A DNA stretch of 64,000 nt from Mesobacillus zeae. Its GTDB lineage: Bacteria > Bacillota > Bacilli > Bacillales > Cytobacillaceae. The position numbers and the translations under genes are program-made. The number at the start of each line of letters is the position of its first letter. The first letter of the stretch is position 1. Under the pieces are notes generated by a model that was given only the letters and a program-made list of their open reading frames with translations, searched no databases and had not been told where the DNA came from. Positions 33,601 to 42,965 of the stretch are shown here, piece after piece. The stretch covers positions 1 through 64,000 of the forward strand of contig NZ_QWVT01000016.1 of NCBI RefSeq assembly GCF_003570705.1, given 5' to 3'.

Positions 33601-34422
33601 ATGAGAATGGTTGATCTTTCTTTTATACGGAAAATGTGGACGCGAATACAGGAGGATGAAGTGCCTGCGCTTGCTGCGCAGCTTGCCTATTTCCTCCTGC
33701 TGTCCCTTTTTCCGCTCCTCATTTTCCTGTTTTCCTTTATTTCTTATCTTCCTTTGACAGATCAGGACTTTATATCATTCATAGGGAGTTATTTTCCTGG
33801 GGAGACAGCAGCCTTTATTGAAAGCAATCTGACAGATGTGATGGGAAAAGACTTTACGCTACTTTCTTTTGGTGCCGTTGCTACACTGTGGACAGCATCG
33901 AAAGGCATCGATGCAGTCGTCCGTTCCTTTAATAAGGCGTATCGTGTAAAAGAAACGAGATCTTATTTAAAAGAGAGAATGATGAGTCTGGTCGCCACCA
34001 TTGCTATGATCTTTGTCTTTATTTTAGCCCTTGTGCTGCCGGTATTTGGTAAACATATTGGTGAAATAACATTCTCTCATTTTGGATTAAAAAGTGAATT
34101 TCTTGAGGTTTGGAATACACTGCGGTGGCTCATCAGCTTTTCCGTGCTATTCCTCGTCTTTACCAATCTGTATTGGATTGGCCCCAATAAAAAATTAACA
34201 TGCATCAGCGTCGTTCCTGGCGCTCTCTTTTCCACTGTAGGTTGGGTAACTGCCTCCTGGCTCTTTTCCTTTTACGTGGAGAACTACGGTCAGTATGCCG
34301 CGCTGTACGGAAAAATTGCAGGAGTCATCATTCTTCTGTTATGGCTCTACTTAACAGCCTACATCATCATCCTTGGCGGGGAAGTCAATGCCTATTTCAG
34401 TGAGAAGCAGGAAGATTGCTAA
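33601..34422 (+). CDS. yfkH: YihY/RNase BN-family membrane protein (YfkH-like)
   Basis: 273 residues with six transmembrane segments. The family signatures are visible: DEVPALAAQLAYFLLLSLFP near the N-terminus, TLWTASKGIDAVVRSFNKAY in the middle, and LWLYLTAYIIILGGEVNAYF at the end. The old name RNase BN is historic; no nuclease activity is expected. ATG 33601; ATG 33607 also fits. Third gene of the yfkJ-yfkI-yfkH unit (20-base gap). Confidence 0.88.
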   Translation: MRMVDLSFIRKMWTRIQEDEVPALAAQLAYFLLLSLFPLLIFLFSFISYLPLTDQDFISFIGSYFPGETAAFIESNLTDVMGKDFTLLSFGAVATLWTASKGIDAVVRSFNKAYRVKETRSYLKERMMSLVATIAMIFVFILALVLPVFGKHIGEITFSHFGLKSEFLEVWNTLRWLISFSVLFLVFTNLYWIGPNKKLTCISVVPGALFSTVGWVTASWLFSFYVENYGQYAALYGKIAGVIILLLWLYLTAYIIILGGEVNAYFSEKQEDC

Positions 34423-34487
34423 GAGGAAGCGGCTGCTAAAGCGGCGTCCGCTAGTTAAATTGAACCTGGATGTTGCCGCATCCCTGT

Positions 34488-34612
34488 GACAACGCGCTTG
34501 GCACTAGGATGTCCTGCACCTCGCCATCTGGACAAAGCGAGGCGTGGGTAAGCGTCTGTTCAGCGAGTTATAGACGGGAGTACATCGACGGAGCCGTAGA
34601 GGTAAGGTTGTC
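34488..34612 (+). ncRNA. Candidate structured RNA with pseudoknot
   Basis: This segment is much richer in GC than its surroundings. GACAAC (34488-34493) pairs with GTTGTC (34607-34612), enclosing an H-type pseudoknot (TGTCC 34510-34514 with GGACA 34530-34534; CCTCGC 34519-34524 with GCGAGG 34537-34542) and a hairpin CGTCT (34553-34557) with AGACG (34572-34576). GGATG/CATCC makes another hairpin just upstream. It does not match an RNA family I know; the strand is uncertain. Confidence 0.35.
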
Positions 34613-34790
34613 TTTGACAGCTAATTTTTTCTTGGAAAAAGTCGCCTTTTTTGTTTTATGGCAGTTTCCGAGGTTCCGGCAGCTTTTTTTATTGGTTTTG
34701 AGAGGGAAATGAGCTTCTTATTCCATTTTTCCGCGTGCTAACTTGTCTAGTTATACCTGTAACCGGTTCCGCAAGACCATTTTAAAGAAG

Positions 34791-34875
34791 GATTAACATC
34801 GTAAAACAGGCTATCTACGGTTATGGGCGTTATATCTTCGGTAACGGGCATTCTATCTACAATTACAGTAAAAAT
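34791..34875. repeat. 21-bp periodic array, core TATCTACGGT
   Basis: Units at 34812 (TATCTACGGT), 34833 (TATCTTCGGT) and 34854 (TATCTACAAT), exactly 21 bases apart, with a degenerate unit before them at 34791. Confidence 0.75.
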
Positions 34876-35078
34876 GTTCCATAAGCCCAGTTTTGCAAGT
34901 CGCTAGAGCGCACTAAAAAATGAAATCGCGTGTTCAGTCAACTCAACAAGTCGCTGGCCGCTGAACACCTAAAGTACCACATCCTGCAATGTCACACTCA
35001 CACATCCTATCCACCGCACCACACTATCCCAAAAAATCGAAATCCCCCCGTCTCTTCAGCAGCTAGCACGAGCGCACT

Positions 35079-35109
35079 AAAAAAAACGCCCCCAAAAACA
35101 GGGGCGTTT
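35079..35109 (-). terminator. Terminator of zosA
   Basis: AAACGCCCC and GGGGCGTTT pair around an A-rich loop; on the minus strand TTTTTTTT follows. Confidence 0.85.
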
Positions 35110-35176
35110 CGCATATAAACAGATGGAGGCAAGTAATCTCAAACATCACCGTTACTAGTATCATCCGTTTCACATT

Positions 35177-37096
35177 TTACTTAAGCAGGCGAAGGCTATT
35201 AAGAATAACAAGGATAGTGCTGCCTTCGTGTCCGATGACCCCGAATGGAAGGTCGAGGAACTGCATAAAGTTTGAGGCGATCAGCATCATGATGATTAAG
35301 ATGGAGAATACCACATTTTGTTTCACAATCTTGTTCATTCTCCTTGAAAGGTCGATTGCCTCTGCAATTTTTGGCAGGTCGTTTTTCATTAGGACAATGT
35401 CGGCCGTTTCAAGCGCCACATCGCTGCCTTCCCCCATCGCTATGCCGACATTGGCTGTCGCGAGGGCAGGCGCGTCATTGATACCATCCCCAACCATGGC
35501 GACCGTTCCGAACTTTTCTCGGAGTTCCTTTAGGTGTTCCACCTTAGTTTCCGGCAGGCACTCAGCGATATAGGAATTGACATGGCTTTCAGCAGAAATA
35601 GCTTCTGCAGTTTTCTCGCTGTCGCCTGTCAGCATGACTGTGTGGATGCCTTGTGATTTAAGGAGGTCAATCGCTTGTTTTGTTTCTTCGCGGACGACGT
35701 CCTTCAGTGCGATGACAGCTGCCAGTTCCCCGTTCCTCTCGGCAAAAACAGTTGTTTTCCCCTTGCTGGCAAGCTTGATGGCCGCTCCGTCTGCAAACTG
35801 TTCGCTGTTTTCTTTTCCGACAAACGCCGCTTTTCCGATTTTCCAGTCTTCCTTCTCATAATGGGCTTTTACTCCCCAGCCCGGGACATCTTCTATACTT
35901 TCAGGATGTACAAGCTCCTGTCCAAGTGTTTCTTTTGCATGGCCAACAATCGCGCTTGCAAGAGGGTGATTGGAGTGGCTTTCGATTGAAGCGACTTTCA
36001 AAAGGACTTCTTCGGCGGAAAGGCCTTCTCTTACGACAATATCTGTCACTTCCGGTTTCCCTTTTGTGAGTGTCCCGGTTTTATCAAAAGCGATCGCCTG
36101 CAGTGAAGCAAGGTTTTCAAGATGGACGCCGCCTTTAAAAAGAATTCCGTGCCTTGCACCATTTGAAATGGCGGAAAGGGTGGCAGGCATGATCGATGCG
36201 ACAAGTGCACATGGGGATGCGACCACAAGAAGAATCATCGCCCTGTAAAAGGTTTCATTCCAGCTCCACCCCAATAGGAAATGCGGAAGGAACATCATGA
36301 GTACGACAACTGCAAGGACAGCTTTGACATAGGTGCCCTCAAATTTTTCAATAAACAGCTGCGAAGGTGATTTTTCGCTCTGCGCAGACTGTACCAGCAG
36401 GATGATCTTTTGGAACAGCGTATCGCTGCTCGGCTTTGTGATTTCGACTGTCATCGAACCCGTAAGGTTTACTGTACCCGCAAACACATTCTCACCCGGA
36501 TTTTTGGAGGATGGCATTGACTCTCCAGTTATGGCTGCTTCGTCAATCGTCGTTTGACCCTTGGCGATTTTGCCGTCAGAAGGAATCCGTTCCCCTGGTT
36601 TAACAAGGATAAAGTCTCCGATAGCCAATTCGGAAACATGGACCCGCTCTTCTCTGCCGTCAGCAATCCGCACGGCTTCCTCAGGCTGGAGTTCCATCAG
36701 CGAAGAAATTTCCTTATGGCTTTTGTTCATTGTATACGTCTCAAGCGCTCCGCTCATCGCGAAAATAAAGATCAGGATGGCGCCTTCTGTCCAGTAGCCG
36801 ATGACAGCAGAGCCTATTGCTGCAAGAATCATCAAAAGTTCTACATTCAGTTCCTTGTTTTCGATGGTATCCTCGATACCTTCTTTTGCCTTTGCAAAGC
36901 CCCCGATGAAATAGGCGAAAAGAAAGAGTGCGACCGAAAGTGTTCCCATCTCTGTTTTCTCAAGTATCCACCCTGCCGCAATCAGGATTCCGCTCATGCT
37001 TGCCGCAATCAGTTCAGCATGCGGTTTTATTTTATCAAGTGGGCCTGTATGATCTTCTATCTTTTGGTTAACAGCCATATTTGCGCTACTTGCCAT
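35177..37096 (-). CDS. zosA: Heavy-metal-transporting P1B-type ATPase (ZosA/CadA-like)
   Basis: 639 residues. Motifs in order: actuator TITGESMPSSK as AAITGESMP, metal-site helix VVASPCALVASIMPA (SPC), phosphorylation site AFDKTGTLTKGKPEV, ATP-binding SHSNHPLASAIV (HP locus), and hinge MVGDGINDAPALA. It has no N-terminal CxxC metal-binding domain. SPC plus these features indicates a group for Zn/Cd/Co; B. subtilis ZosA is a zinc-uptake ATPase induced by peroxide, while CadA-type homologues export, so direction is not certain. The start at 37096 has AAGGGAGGAGAAAAT upstream; an ATG eight codons earlier contains that site and is rejected. Confidence 0.85.
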   Translation of the reverse strand: MASSANMAVNQKIEDHTGPLDKIKPHAELIAASMSGILIAAGWILEKTEMGTLSVALFLFAYFIGGFAKAKEGIEDTIENKELNVELLMILAAIGSAVIGYWTEGAILIFIFAMSGALETYTMNKSHKEISSLMELQPEEAVRIADGREERVHVSELAIGDFILVKPGERIPSDGKIAKGQTTIDEAAITGESMPSSKNPGENVFAGTVNLTGSMTVEITKPSSDTLFQKIILLVQSAQSEKSPSQLFIEKFEGTYVKAVLAVVVLMMFLPHFLLGWSWNETFYRAMILLVVASPCALVASIMPATLSAISNGARHGILFKGGVHLENLASLQAIAFDKTGTLTKGKPEVTDIVVREGLSAEEVLLKVASIESHSNHPLASAIVGHAKETLGQELVHPESIEDVPGWGVKAHYEKEDWKIGKAAFVGKENSEQFADGAAIKLASKGKTTVFAERNGELAAVIALKDVVREETKQAIDLLKSQGIHTVMLTGDSEKTAEAISAESHVNSYIAECLPETKVEHLKELREKFGTVAMVGDGINDAPALATANVGIAMGEGSDVALETADIVLMKNDLPKIAEAIDLSRRMNKIVKQNVVFSILIIMMLIASNFMQFLDLPFGVIGHEGSTILVILNSLRLLK

Positions 37097-37288
37097 TATT
37101 TTCTCCTCCCTTATTATCATTTGTTAACTCGTAATTGAGAAAAAGAATCACAATCAATACCCCTAAAAAAGCACGAAAGCTGCCATCTAGGCGATGACAG
37201 CAGTAATTCTTGGTTTAGTAATTTTTATTATCTCTATTTTACCATGTGTTGAATGGTTTTTAAAAGTGATAAGCAATATAGGGGAAAA

Positions 37289-38470
37289 TTAACTTGAAGC
37301 AGCCTGATTTTCTGTCGGTTCTGCTGGGCGGAATGCAACAAGCGCGATGAAAATGAGCAGGAGCATGCCACTTAGTACATAGAAAAAACTCGGACCTTTT
37401 AAATGCTGTATGGCAAGGCCTCCGATGAATGGCCCTGTAATGCTTCCAAAACTGAAAAATATTCCGCACATTAAATTGCCTGCAGGGAGAAGCTGCCTTG
37501 GCACCAGGCTGGCCATGTAGCTGATTCCCAATGAAAACGTAGAGCCTACAAGCATGCCGGCGGAAATAAAACAAATGAACAGGCCAACAGCCGACTCTTG
37601 GACAAACCCGGCCAGTGTAAAGCAGATGAAACCGGCGAGCATGACGATCGTCAAGACTCGTTTCCGACCAAACCGATCACTTAGTATGCCAAGGGGAAGC
37701 TGCGAAATAAGGCTCCCGGCTGCAAACGCAGGGAGGATTAAGCTTACCGCCCCTACGTCAATTCCTGATCTTAAGGCATAGACAGGGAAGTTTCCATTTA
37801 ATGAGGCTTCGAGAAAGCCATAGCCAAATGACGGCAGTAAGGCAATCCATGCGTACTTGAGCACTTTTCCGAACCGCTTCATTGTCCCGGGAAAAGAGCT
37901 TTGATCCGTATCGTGTTCCGGGTACTCATTCTTCAATGCCCACAAAAAGAGCCAGGCAGCGAGACTAATGGAAGCGGAAATGATAAATGGAAGGGCTTCG
38001 TTTACTTTTACCAGTGATGCCAGCATGGGGCCGACTGTAAACCCAAGGCCAAAGAAAAGCCCATATAAGGATATATTTCTTCCCAGCCTTTCCTTTGGTG
38101 AAAACGAGGTGATCCATGTCTGTGTCCCGAAGTGAAGCATATGATCCCCGATCCCTACGAGCAGCCTTAGGAGAAACCAGAACCAAAAGGATTTCCATAC
38201 GGGAAAGAGAGCGAGCGCAGCTGCAACCATCAGCCCTCCTGCCAAAATGACAGGCTTGTATCCGAACCGCCTGAGGGGAGCCTCCATCAAAGGAGAGGCA
38301 AGCAGGATGCCGATATAAAGCCCTGTAGCATGAAAGCCGTTTAACGAAGAAGAGACGCCGTCCTGCTCAAAGATAATGGCGATCAGCGGCAGGAGCATTC
38401 CTTGGGAAAATCCTGAAATGGATACAATCGTGACTAATATCCAAAAACGAAATTTTTGAGTTTGATCCAT
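37289..38470 (-). CDS. yfkF: MFS transporter (YfkF-like)
   Basis: 393 residues with 12 transmembrane helices. It starts MDQTQKFRFWILVTIVSISG. Motif A in the second half is complete (GILSDRFGRKRVL, about residue 258-270), whereas the first-half copy is divergent (APLRRFGYKPVIL). Position between zosA and chaA/yfkE mirrors yfkF in B. subtilis. Substrate unknown. ATG after CAGGAGAACAATT. Confidence 0.83.
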   Translation of the reverse strand: MDQTQKFRFWILVTIVSISGFSQGMLLPLIAIIFEQDGVSSSLNGFHATGLYIGILLASPLMEAPLRRFGYKPVILAGGLMVAAALALFPVWKSFWFWFLLRLLVGIGDHMLHFGTQTWITSFSPKERLGRNISLYGLFFGLGFTVGPMLASLVKVNEALPFIISASISLAAWLFLWALKNEYPEHDTDQSSFPGTMKRFGKVLKYAWIALLPSFGYGFLEASLNGNFPVYALRSGIDVGAVSLILPAFAAGSLISQLPLGILSDRFGRKRVLTIVMLAGFICFTLAGFVQESAVGLFICFISAGMLVGSTFSLGISYMASLVPRQLLPAGNLMCGIFFSFGSITGPFIGGLAIQHLKGPSFFYVLSGMLLLIFIALVAFRPAEPTENQAASS

Positions 38471-38652
38471 AATTGTTCTCCTGACAAAGTGTTTATTCTT
38501 TGATGGTATCGAGAATAAATATAACTGGCAAGGAAAAGGAATGTTTTTTTTTGTTTAAATGAGGGAAAAAATAGTGTAATCTCTTTATGTAGACAGGCAA
38601 GGCACATTTTACCAAGTACAGTATTACAGTGAAAGCCAAAGGGTGGGATGGC

Positions 38653-39045
38653 ATGGAGTTTCATTTGAAGGAGGCAGAAGGATTTTATACTGACCTTGAG
38701 TATGGGCGGCTTGAAGTGGCCGGCAGTGCACAACAAGGATTCAAGCCCTCACAGCTTCTAGTTTCGTCGGTAGCAGTTTGCAGCGGAGGGGTCTTAAGGA
38801 CAGTGCTTGAAAAAATGAGATTGGCGTTCAGCGATATACATATTTCCGCCAGGGAAGAAAGAAGCGGGGGAGTTGGATCGCCGATAGAAAAAATTCAACT
38901 TCATTTCATTATTAAGGGGATCGGCCTGCCCACAGAAAAGATCGAAAAAGCCATGAAGTTCACGACGAGAAACTGTCCCATTGTCCAATCATTGCAAGGA
39001 AGCATTGAGGTCGATAAGACGTTTGAAATCGTGGATGGAGGCTAA
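38653..39045 (+). CDS. OsmC/Ohr family protein
   Basis: 130 residues. Two conserved cysteines are placed as in the OsmC family: SSVAVCSGGVLRTVLEKM and FTTRNCPIVQSL; they form the thiol peroxidase site for organic hydroperoxides. The start ATG 38653 follows AAAGGGTGGGATGGC. An in-frame GTG lies upstream but overlaps this site. The protein may belong to the YhfA-like branch; the family call is firm. Confidence 0.85.
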   Translation: MEFHLKEAEGFYTDLEYGRLEVAGSAQQGFKPSQLLVSSVAVCSGGVLRTVLEKMRLAFSDIHISAREERSGGVGSPIEKIQLHFIIKGIGLPTEKIEKAMKFTTRNCPIVQSLQGSIEVDKTFEIVDGG

Positions 39046-39134
39046 AAGGGGAAAAATGCAATGTACAGGCTCAAAGCCAGCAGCCTCTGAGTTATTAAGC
39101 AATTATATTTTTGTAAAAAGAGAGGATAAATATT

Positions 39135-40190
39135 ATGGTGAATAAAATTTTTATGATCGCTACATTTGTGGGTGTCCCACTGTCAGTGATCGGTACGTTG
39201 ATGCATTGGTCAAGCATCCTTATGTTTATCATTTATTGCCTGACAATCGTAGCATTGTCAAGCTTCATGGGGAGAGCGACTGAAAGTTTAGCCATTGTTG
39301 CGGGTCCGCGTATTGGCGGATTGCTGAATGCAACTTTCGGAAACGCGGTTGAGCTGATTATTTCCATATTTGCGTTAAAAGCAGGTCTTGTAGGTGTTGT
39401 CCTGGCGTCCCTAACTGGTTCGGTACTGGGAAACCTGCTCCTGGTTGCGGGACTTTCTTTCTTCGTTGGCGGTGTTAAGTTCAAACGCCAGTCCTTTAAC
39501 GTATTTGATGCAAGGCATAATTCCGGTCTCTTAATGTTTGCGGTCATTGTAGCTTTTGTTATCCCAGAAGTATTTTCTTATGAGATGACAAAGGGTGAGA
39601 CGCTGAGCATGAGCGTCGGCATTTCGATCATTCTGATGGCCCTTTACCTTGCTGCTTTGTTCTTTAAGCTAGTAACACACCGTGGGGTCTACCAGCATTC
39701 TGAAGGCGGGAATGAGCACGAGGAAGAGCCGGAGTGGAGCCAAAAGAAATCCTTGCTCATCCTGGTACTTGCGACTCTTGCTGTTGCTTATGTTTCTGAA
39801 AACCTTGTTCATACGTTTGAAACAGTTGGAGAATCATTTGGCTGGACAGAGCTGTTCATCGGTGTCATTATCGTAGCGATTGTCGGTAATGCAGCGGAGC
39901 ATGCTTCCGCCATTCTAATGGCTTATAAAAACAAGATGGATATTGCCGTTGAAATTGCTGTCGGGTCCACCTTGCAAATTGCCATGTTTGTTGCTCCACT
40001 GCTCGTTCTTATCTCACTTCTATTCGATACAAAAATGCCGCTCGTGTTTACAATGCCTGAATTGATTGCGATGGTAACGGCAGTATTGCTTACAATCATT
40101 ATTTCAAATGATGGTGAAACAAACTGGTTCGAAGGGCTGACATTACTGGCAGCCTACCTGATTATGGGCATTGGTTTTTATCTTTTATAA
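39135..40190 (+). CDS. chaA: Calcium/proton antiporter ChaA (YfkE)
   Basis: 351 residues, about eleven transmembrane helices in two inverted repeats. The two ion-binding alpha-repeat motifs are GNAVELIISIFALKAG (about residue 72) and GNAAEHASAILMAYKN (about residue 254), as in the structurally solved YfkE of B. subtilis, which has the same length. It exports calcium in exchange for protons. ATG after GAGAGGATAAATATT. Confidence 0.95.
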   Translation: MVNKIFMIATFVGVPLSVIGTLMHWSSILMFIIYCLTIVALSSFMGRATESLAIVAGPRIGGLLNATFGNAVELIISIFALKAGLVGVVLASLTGSVLGNLLLVAGLSFFVGGVKFKRQSFNVFDARHNSGLLMFAVIVAFVIPEVFSYEMTKGETLSMSVGISIILMALYLAALFFKLVTHRGVYQHSEGGNEHEEEPEWSQKKSLLILVLATLAVAYVSENLVHTFETVGESFGWTELFIGVIIVAIVGNAAEHASAILMAYKNKMDIAVEIAVGSTLQIAMFVAPLLVLISLLFDTKMPLVFTMPELIAMVTAVLLTIIISNDGETNWFEGLTLLAAYLIMGIGFYLL

Positions 40191-40197
40191 TTAGACA

Positions 40198-40223
40198 TAC
40201 CCTGTTCCTTTTGGGACAGGGTA
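40198..40223. terminator. Terminator of chaA
   Basis: TACCCTGT and ACAGGGTA pair (TCC/GGA continue inward) around TTTT; the U-tract is weak. Confidence 0.6.
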
Positions 40224-40293
40224 ATATTATGCAAAAAAAAAGCCGAGAAGCGATAGGATTATGAAGGCAAAGGGGAAAGGTGAGTGGATTGTG

Positions 40294-40911
40294 ATGGTGT
40301 TGTTTTATCGAATACTTTTTTTCATTACCGGGATTACAGTTCTTGGGCTTGGGATAAGTCTGTCAATTAAGTCGGGTTTGGGCTCAGGGGCTTGGGACGC
40401 GCTCAATGTCGGGCTTGCCAACACTATTGGGCTGACTCCGGGCACATGGGTTGTAATAGTAGGAATCCTCCTGATTATCATTAACAGTTTTCTTTTAAAA
40501 AAGAGGCCGGAAATTACAGCGATTATTACACTGTTTCTCATTGGTGCGGTGATCGACTTCTGGCTGATGAAAGCTCTATTGAATCTTGCACCGCAAACGT
40601 GGACGGATAAGATTCTTGTATTGCTGGCGGGCATACTAACAATGGGAATTGGCTTGTCCATTTATATCCCTGCGAAGTTCCCTTTAAGCCCGATTGACAA
40701 CTTGATGATTGCCTTGCGGGAGAGGCTTGGAGTCAGTTTGATGACAGCCAAGACGATTGGGGAAATCATTGCCTTTAGTGCAGCATGGCTTCTGAATGGA
40801 CCCATTGGCATTGGTACAGTTATCGTCACGTTCTCCATCGGCCCGCTTATACAAGTATTCTTTCCCTATACCGAAAAGCTGCTTAAATCATTGACTGGAC
40901 ACACCTGGTAA
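40294..40911 (+). CDS. YczE/YitT-like integral membrane protein
   Basis: 205 residues, about five transmembrane segments. The N-terminal SIKSGLGSGAWDALNVGLAN, followed by GLTPGTWVVIVGILLI, is the YczE signature; the second half carries PLSPIDNLMIALRERLGVSL. Members are membrane proteins of unknown function (YczE influences surfactin and other peptide production in B. subtilis). The start at 40294 is chosen with AAAGGTGAG about 12 bases upstream; ATG 40261 would add 11 charged residues. Confidence 0.8.
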   Translation: MVLFYRILFFITGITVLGLGISLSIKSGLGSGAWDALNVGLANTIGLTPGTWVVIVGILLIIINSFLLKKRPEITAIITLFLIGAVIDFWLMKALLNLAPQTWTDKILVLLAGILTMGIGLSIYIPAKFPLSPIDNLMIALRERLGVSLMTAKTIGEIIAFSAAWLLNGPIGIGTVIVTFSIGPLIQVFFPYTEKLLKSLTGHTW

Positions 40912-40997
40912 TTTATAAAAGCAGGCATAATCTAGGGCTCCTCCGAAAAAACTATCCTTAAACTTTTGAGTTTCAAGTGTGAAAGGAGTCCGACACC

Positions 40998-41819
40998 ATG
41001 AAGAAATATACTATGGTCCTGATATGCCTTATTTCTATCCTGTCTTTCATGGCGCCTGCATTGGCCGGGAAGGATGAAAAAAAACCGGATTCTTCGGTAC
41101 AGAAGCAAAAATACGCACTGCCGGATTCAGTCATGAATATTACGAAGGAAAACACGTACCCTAATCGTTCAGAAGATTTGCCGCAGCTGCATCCAAGCGA
41201 GCTTACAAAAAATCTGACAGATTCATCAAGGGTTAAAATCGAGAACCCGGATCTGATCAGGCTTTTAAATGAGTCTTCGGTCAACAGTACTCCATTCGCT
41301 CTTGGGTACAGGGCCATTGTGTATTTAGGTGAGTGGCCGCTAAATTATGAATCAGCGGAAACATCCCCGAACTGGCAATTCCAAAAAATCAACACGAATT
41401 ACTTTGATAACCGGGGCGGGGATCAGCTCTACCAAATCCACTATGTGCAGGAACAGCAAAAAGAAATCAAAGGCGGCTTGACTGCCAAAGTGAATAAAGC
41501 TGAAAGCGTGCAGAAAATGATTCTCCGCTCAGCTGTAAAAAGCACAGGATTGCCGTTGACTTTTGAAACAACGGTTGGAGCAGGAACAAAGAAAGACCAG
41601 ATCTATAATGTCCAACCGAGCAAGCTTGGTTATCTTTATGCGTATGCTCCAGCAATCCATGAAAAAGGAAAAGTGACGTATGGTGAGGTTTACCTGATGC
41701 TGAAAGGCAACAAGAAGTTTATCGTCACGAAGAACGTTGCTTCCCAGGAAATCGGGGCATGGATTCCTCTTGAAAACCATATTTCTTTTGGGTTCACATC
41801 CAGCAACCAGCCTCGGTGA
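40998..41819 (+). CDS. yfkD: Secreted protein YfkD
   Basis: 273 residues. The N-terminal signal peptide (MKKYTMVLICLISILSFMAP, cleavage probably after ALA) is followed by a soluble, mostly beta domain (ALGYRAIVYLGEWPLNYESA; MILRSAVKSTGLPLTFETTV). This matches the YfkD family, extracytoplasmic and stress-associated in B. subtilis; function unknown. ATG follows GAAAGGAGTCCGACACC. Confidence 0.87.
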   Translation: MKKYTMVLICLISILSFMAPALAGKDEKKPDSSVQKQKYALPDSVMNITKENTYPNRSEDLPQLHPSELTKNLTDSSRVKIENPDLIRLLNESSVNSTPFALGYRAIVYLGEWPLNYESAETSPNWQFQKINTNYFDNRGGDQLYQIHYVQEQQKEIKGGLTAKVNKAESVQKMILRSAVKSTGLPLTFETTVGAGTKKDQIYNVQPSKLGYLYAYAPAIHEKGKVTYGEVYLMLKGNKKFIVTKNVASQEIGAWIPLENHISFGFTSSNQPR

Positions 41820-41822
41820 TAA

Positions 41823-41862
41823 AAGAGCCGGAGCCTTTGGATTCCGCCGCTTTTTTTGAAAA
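41823..41862 (+). terminator. Probable terminator of yfkD
   Basis: AGCCGGAG...TTCCGCCGCT imperfect stem followed by TTTTTTT. Confidence 0.5.
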
Positions 41863-41976
41863 GAAGGTCGAGGTAAATTTTCCATCTTGACAAAAGGTTG
41901 TTTACTGGAGGGCTTGTAAGGGAAACAAACCTATATGAATAATCAATATCAATATTTTTCAAGAGGAGGAAATAGA

Positions 41977-42849
41977 ATGTCACAAAATTACTCAACGTAC
42001 GATACGAATAGTCACTATAACAATTCGGATGCATACACAGGCTCTTCCATGAGAAGCAGCAATTTAACTGGAAATAGCAAATTGCTTCGCGGTGTAGTCA
42101 TTGGCGGAGTAATCGGCGGAGTGGTCGCTATGCTTGATTCCAAAACGAGGAATAAAATCAAGGATACGGCTGTCAATGTCAAGGATTCTTCCATGAATAT
42201 GATTAGCGAAGTAAAGAGCAATCCTGGTGATGTAAAGAATCAAATGGTCAGCTCATTTAAGGAAGCTTTGAAAGTACTTCAGGAAGCGGTTTCCGATGCC
42301 CAGAACCTTTACGAACGCCTGAATAACGATATGTTTGGCAAAATGGGTGAAGTAAAAGAACTGACGAGCCACGCAATGGATACAGCCATGGAAGCTAAAG
42401 ATGGACTGAAAGACATTGGTTCGAAAGTAAAGGAAGCCGGCTCGACAATGATGGAAAACCCATTCGCTGAAGCTGCAGGTACAAAAAGCAGCGCTTCATC
42501 CAATGGATCTGGCAGCACATATGCAACTGGCAGCACTTCATCCAATGGATCTGGCAGCACATATGCAACTGGCAGCGCTTCATCCAATGGCTCTGGAAGC
42601 ACATATGCAACTGGCAGCACAACAACTCAATCAGGCAGTATGGGCGTAACCTCTAACGGATTCGGCAGCGCTGCCTCAGGAAACAGCGGCTTTGGCATGA
42701 CAAATGGCCAGGGAACAGACAGAATTCCGGAAGCAGGATCATACTCGATGGACCTAGGAAACAGCGTTTCCGATATGTCAACTTCCACTAGTACAGGGAA
42801 CACAAAATTCGTTTCACCTAAAAAGCAAAAAAACAATAACAACCGATAA
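41977..42849 (+). CDS. YtxH-domain protein with serine/glycine repeat tail
   Basis: 290 residues. Residues 30-60 hold the YtxH hydrophobic segment (LLRGVVIGGVIGGVVAMLDS), residues 60-165 a helical region with alternating charged residues, and residues 170-290 a low-complexity tail. The tail contains a 14-residue unit (SSNGSGSTYATGST and variants) three times, encoded by 42-bp tandem repeats, and ends in lysine/asparagine-rich KQKNNNNR. The tail looks disordered and probably length-variable. Start ATG after AAGAGGAGGAAATAGA. Confidence 0.78.
   Translation: MSQNYSTYDTNSHYNNSDAYTGSSMRSSNLTGNSKLLRGVVIGGVIGGVVAMLDSKTRNKIKDTAVNVKDSSMNMISEVKSNPGDVKNQMVSSFKEALKVLQEAVSDAQNLYERLNNDMFGKMGEVKELTSHAMDTAMEAKDGLKDIGSKVKEAGSTMMENPFAEAAGTKSSASSNGSGSTYATGSTSSNGSGSTYATGSASSNGSGSTYATGSTTTQSGSMGVTSNGFGSAASGNSGFGMTNGQGTDRIPEAGSYSMDLGNSVSDMSTSTSTGNTKFVSPKKQKNNNNR
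42494..42620 (+). repeat. 42-bp in-frame coding tandem repeat
   Basis: Three copies of a 42-bp unit containing CATCCAATGG and GCACATATGCAACTGGCAGC, adding 14 residues each to the YtxH-domain protein. Confidence 0.88.
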
Positions 42850-42862
42850 AAGAGAAAGAAGG

Positions 42863-42899
42863 AAGCCAGCCCACGCTGAACTGCGGCTGGCTTTTTTTT
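42863..42899 (+). terminator. Terminator of the YtxH-repeat gene
   Basis: AAGCCAGCC and GGCTGGCTT pair, followed by TTTTTTTT. Confidence 0.85.
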
Positions 42900-42965
42900 G
42901 CTGTTGGTTGCCGTGGATGGAGAGTGAGTTTTTAATTTCCATTAAAATCACATTAATGGTACGGG

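Larger units (their letters stand above)
34423..35078. other. Gene-free interval with GC-rich structured segment and repeats
   Basis: No credible gene. It contains the folded GC-rich candidate (34488-34612), T-rich stretches, the 21-bp array (34791-34875) and two copies of GAGCGCACTAAAAAA (34906, 35070). Confidence 0.6.

Noticed and set aside
34423-34620. GC-rich segment as rRNA, tmRNA, RNase P RNA or 6S RNA
   Set aside because: None of the conserved sequence landmarks of these RNAs is present.
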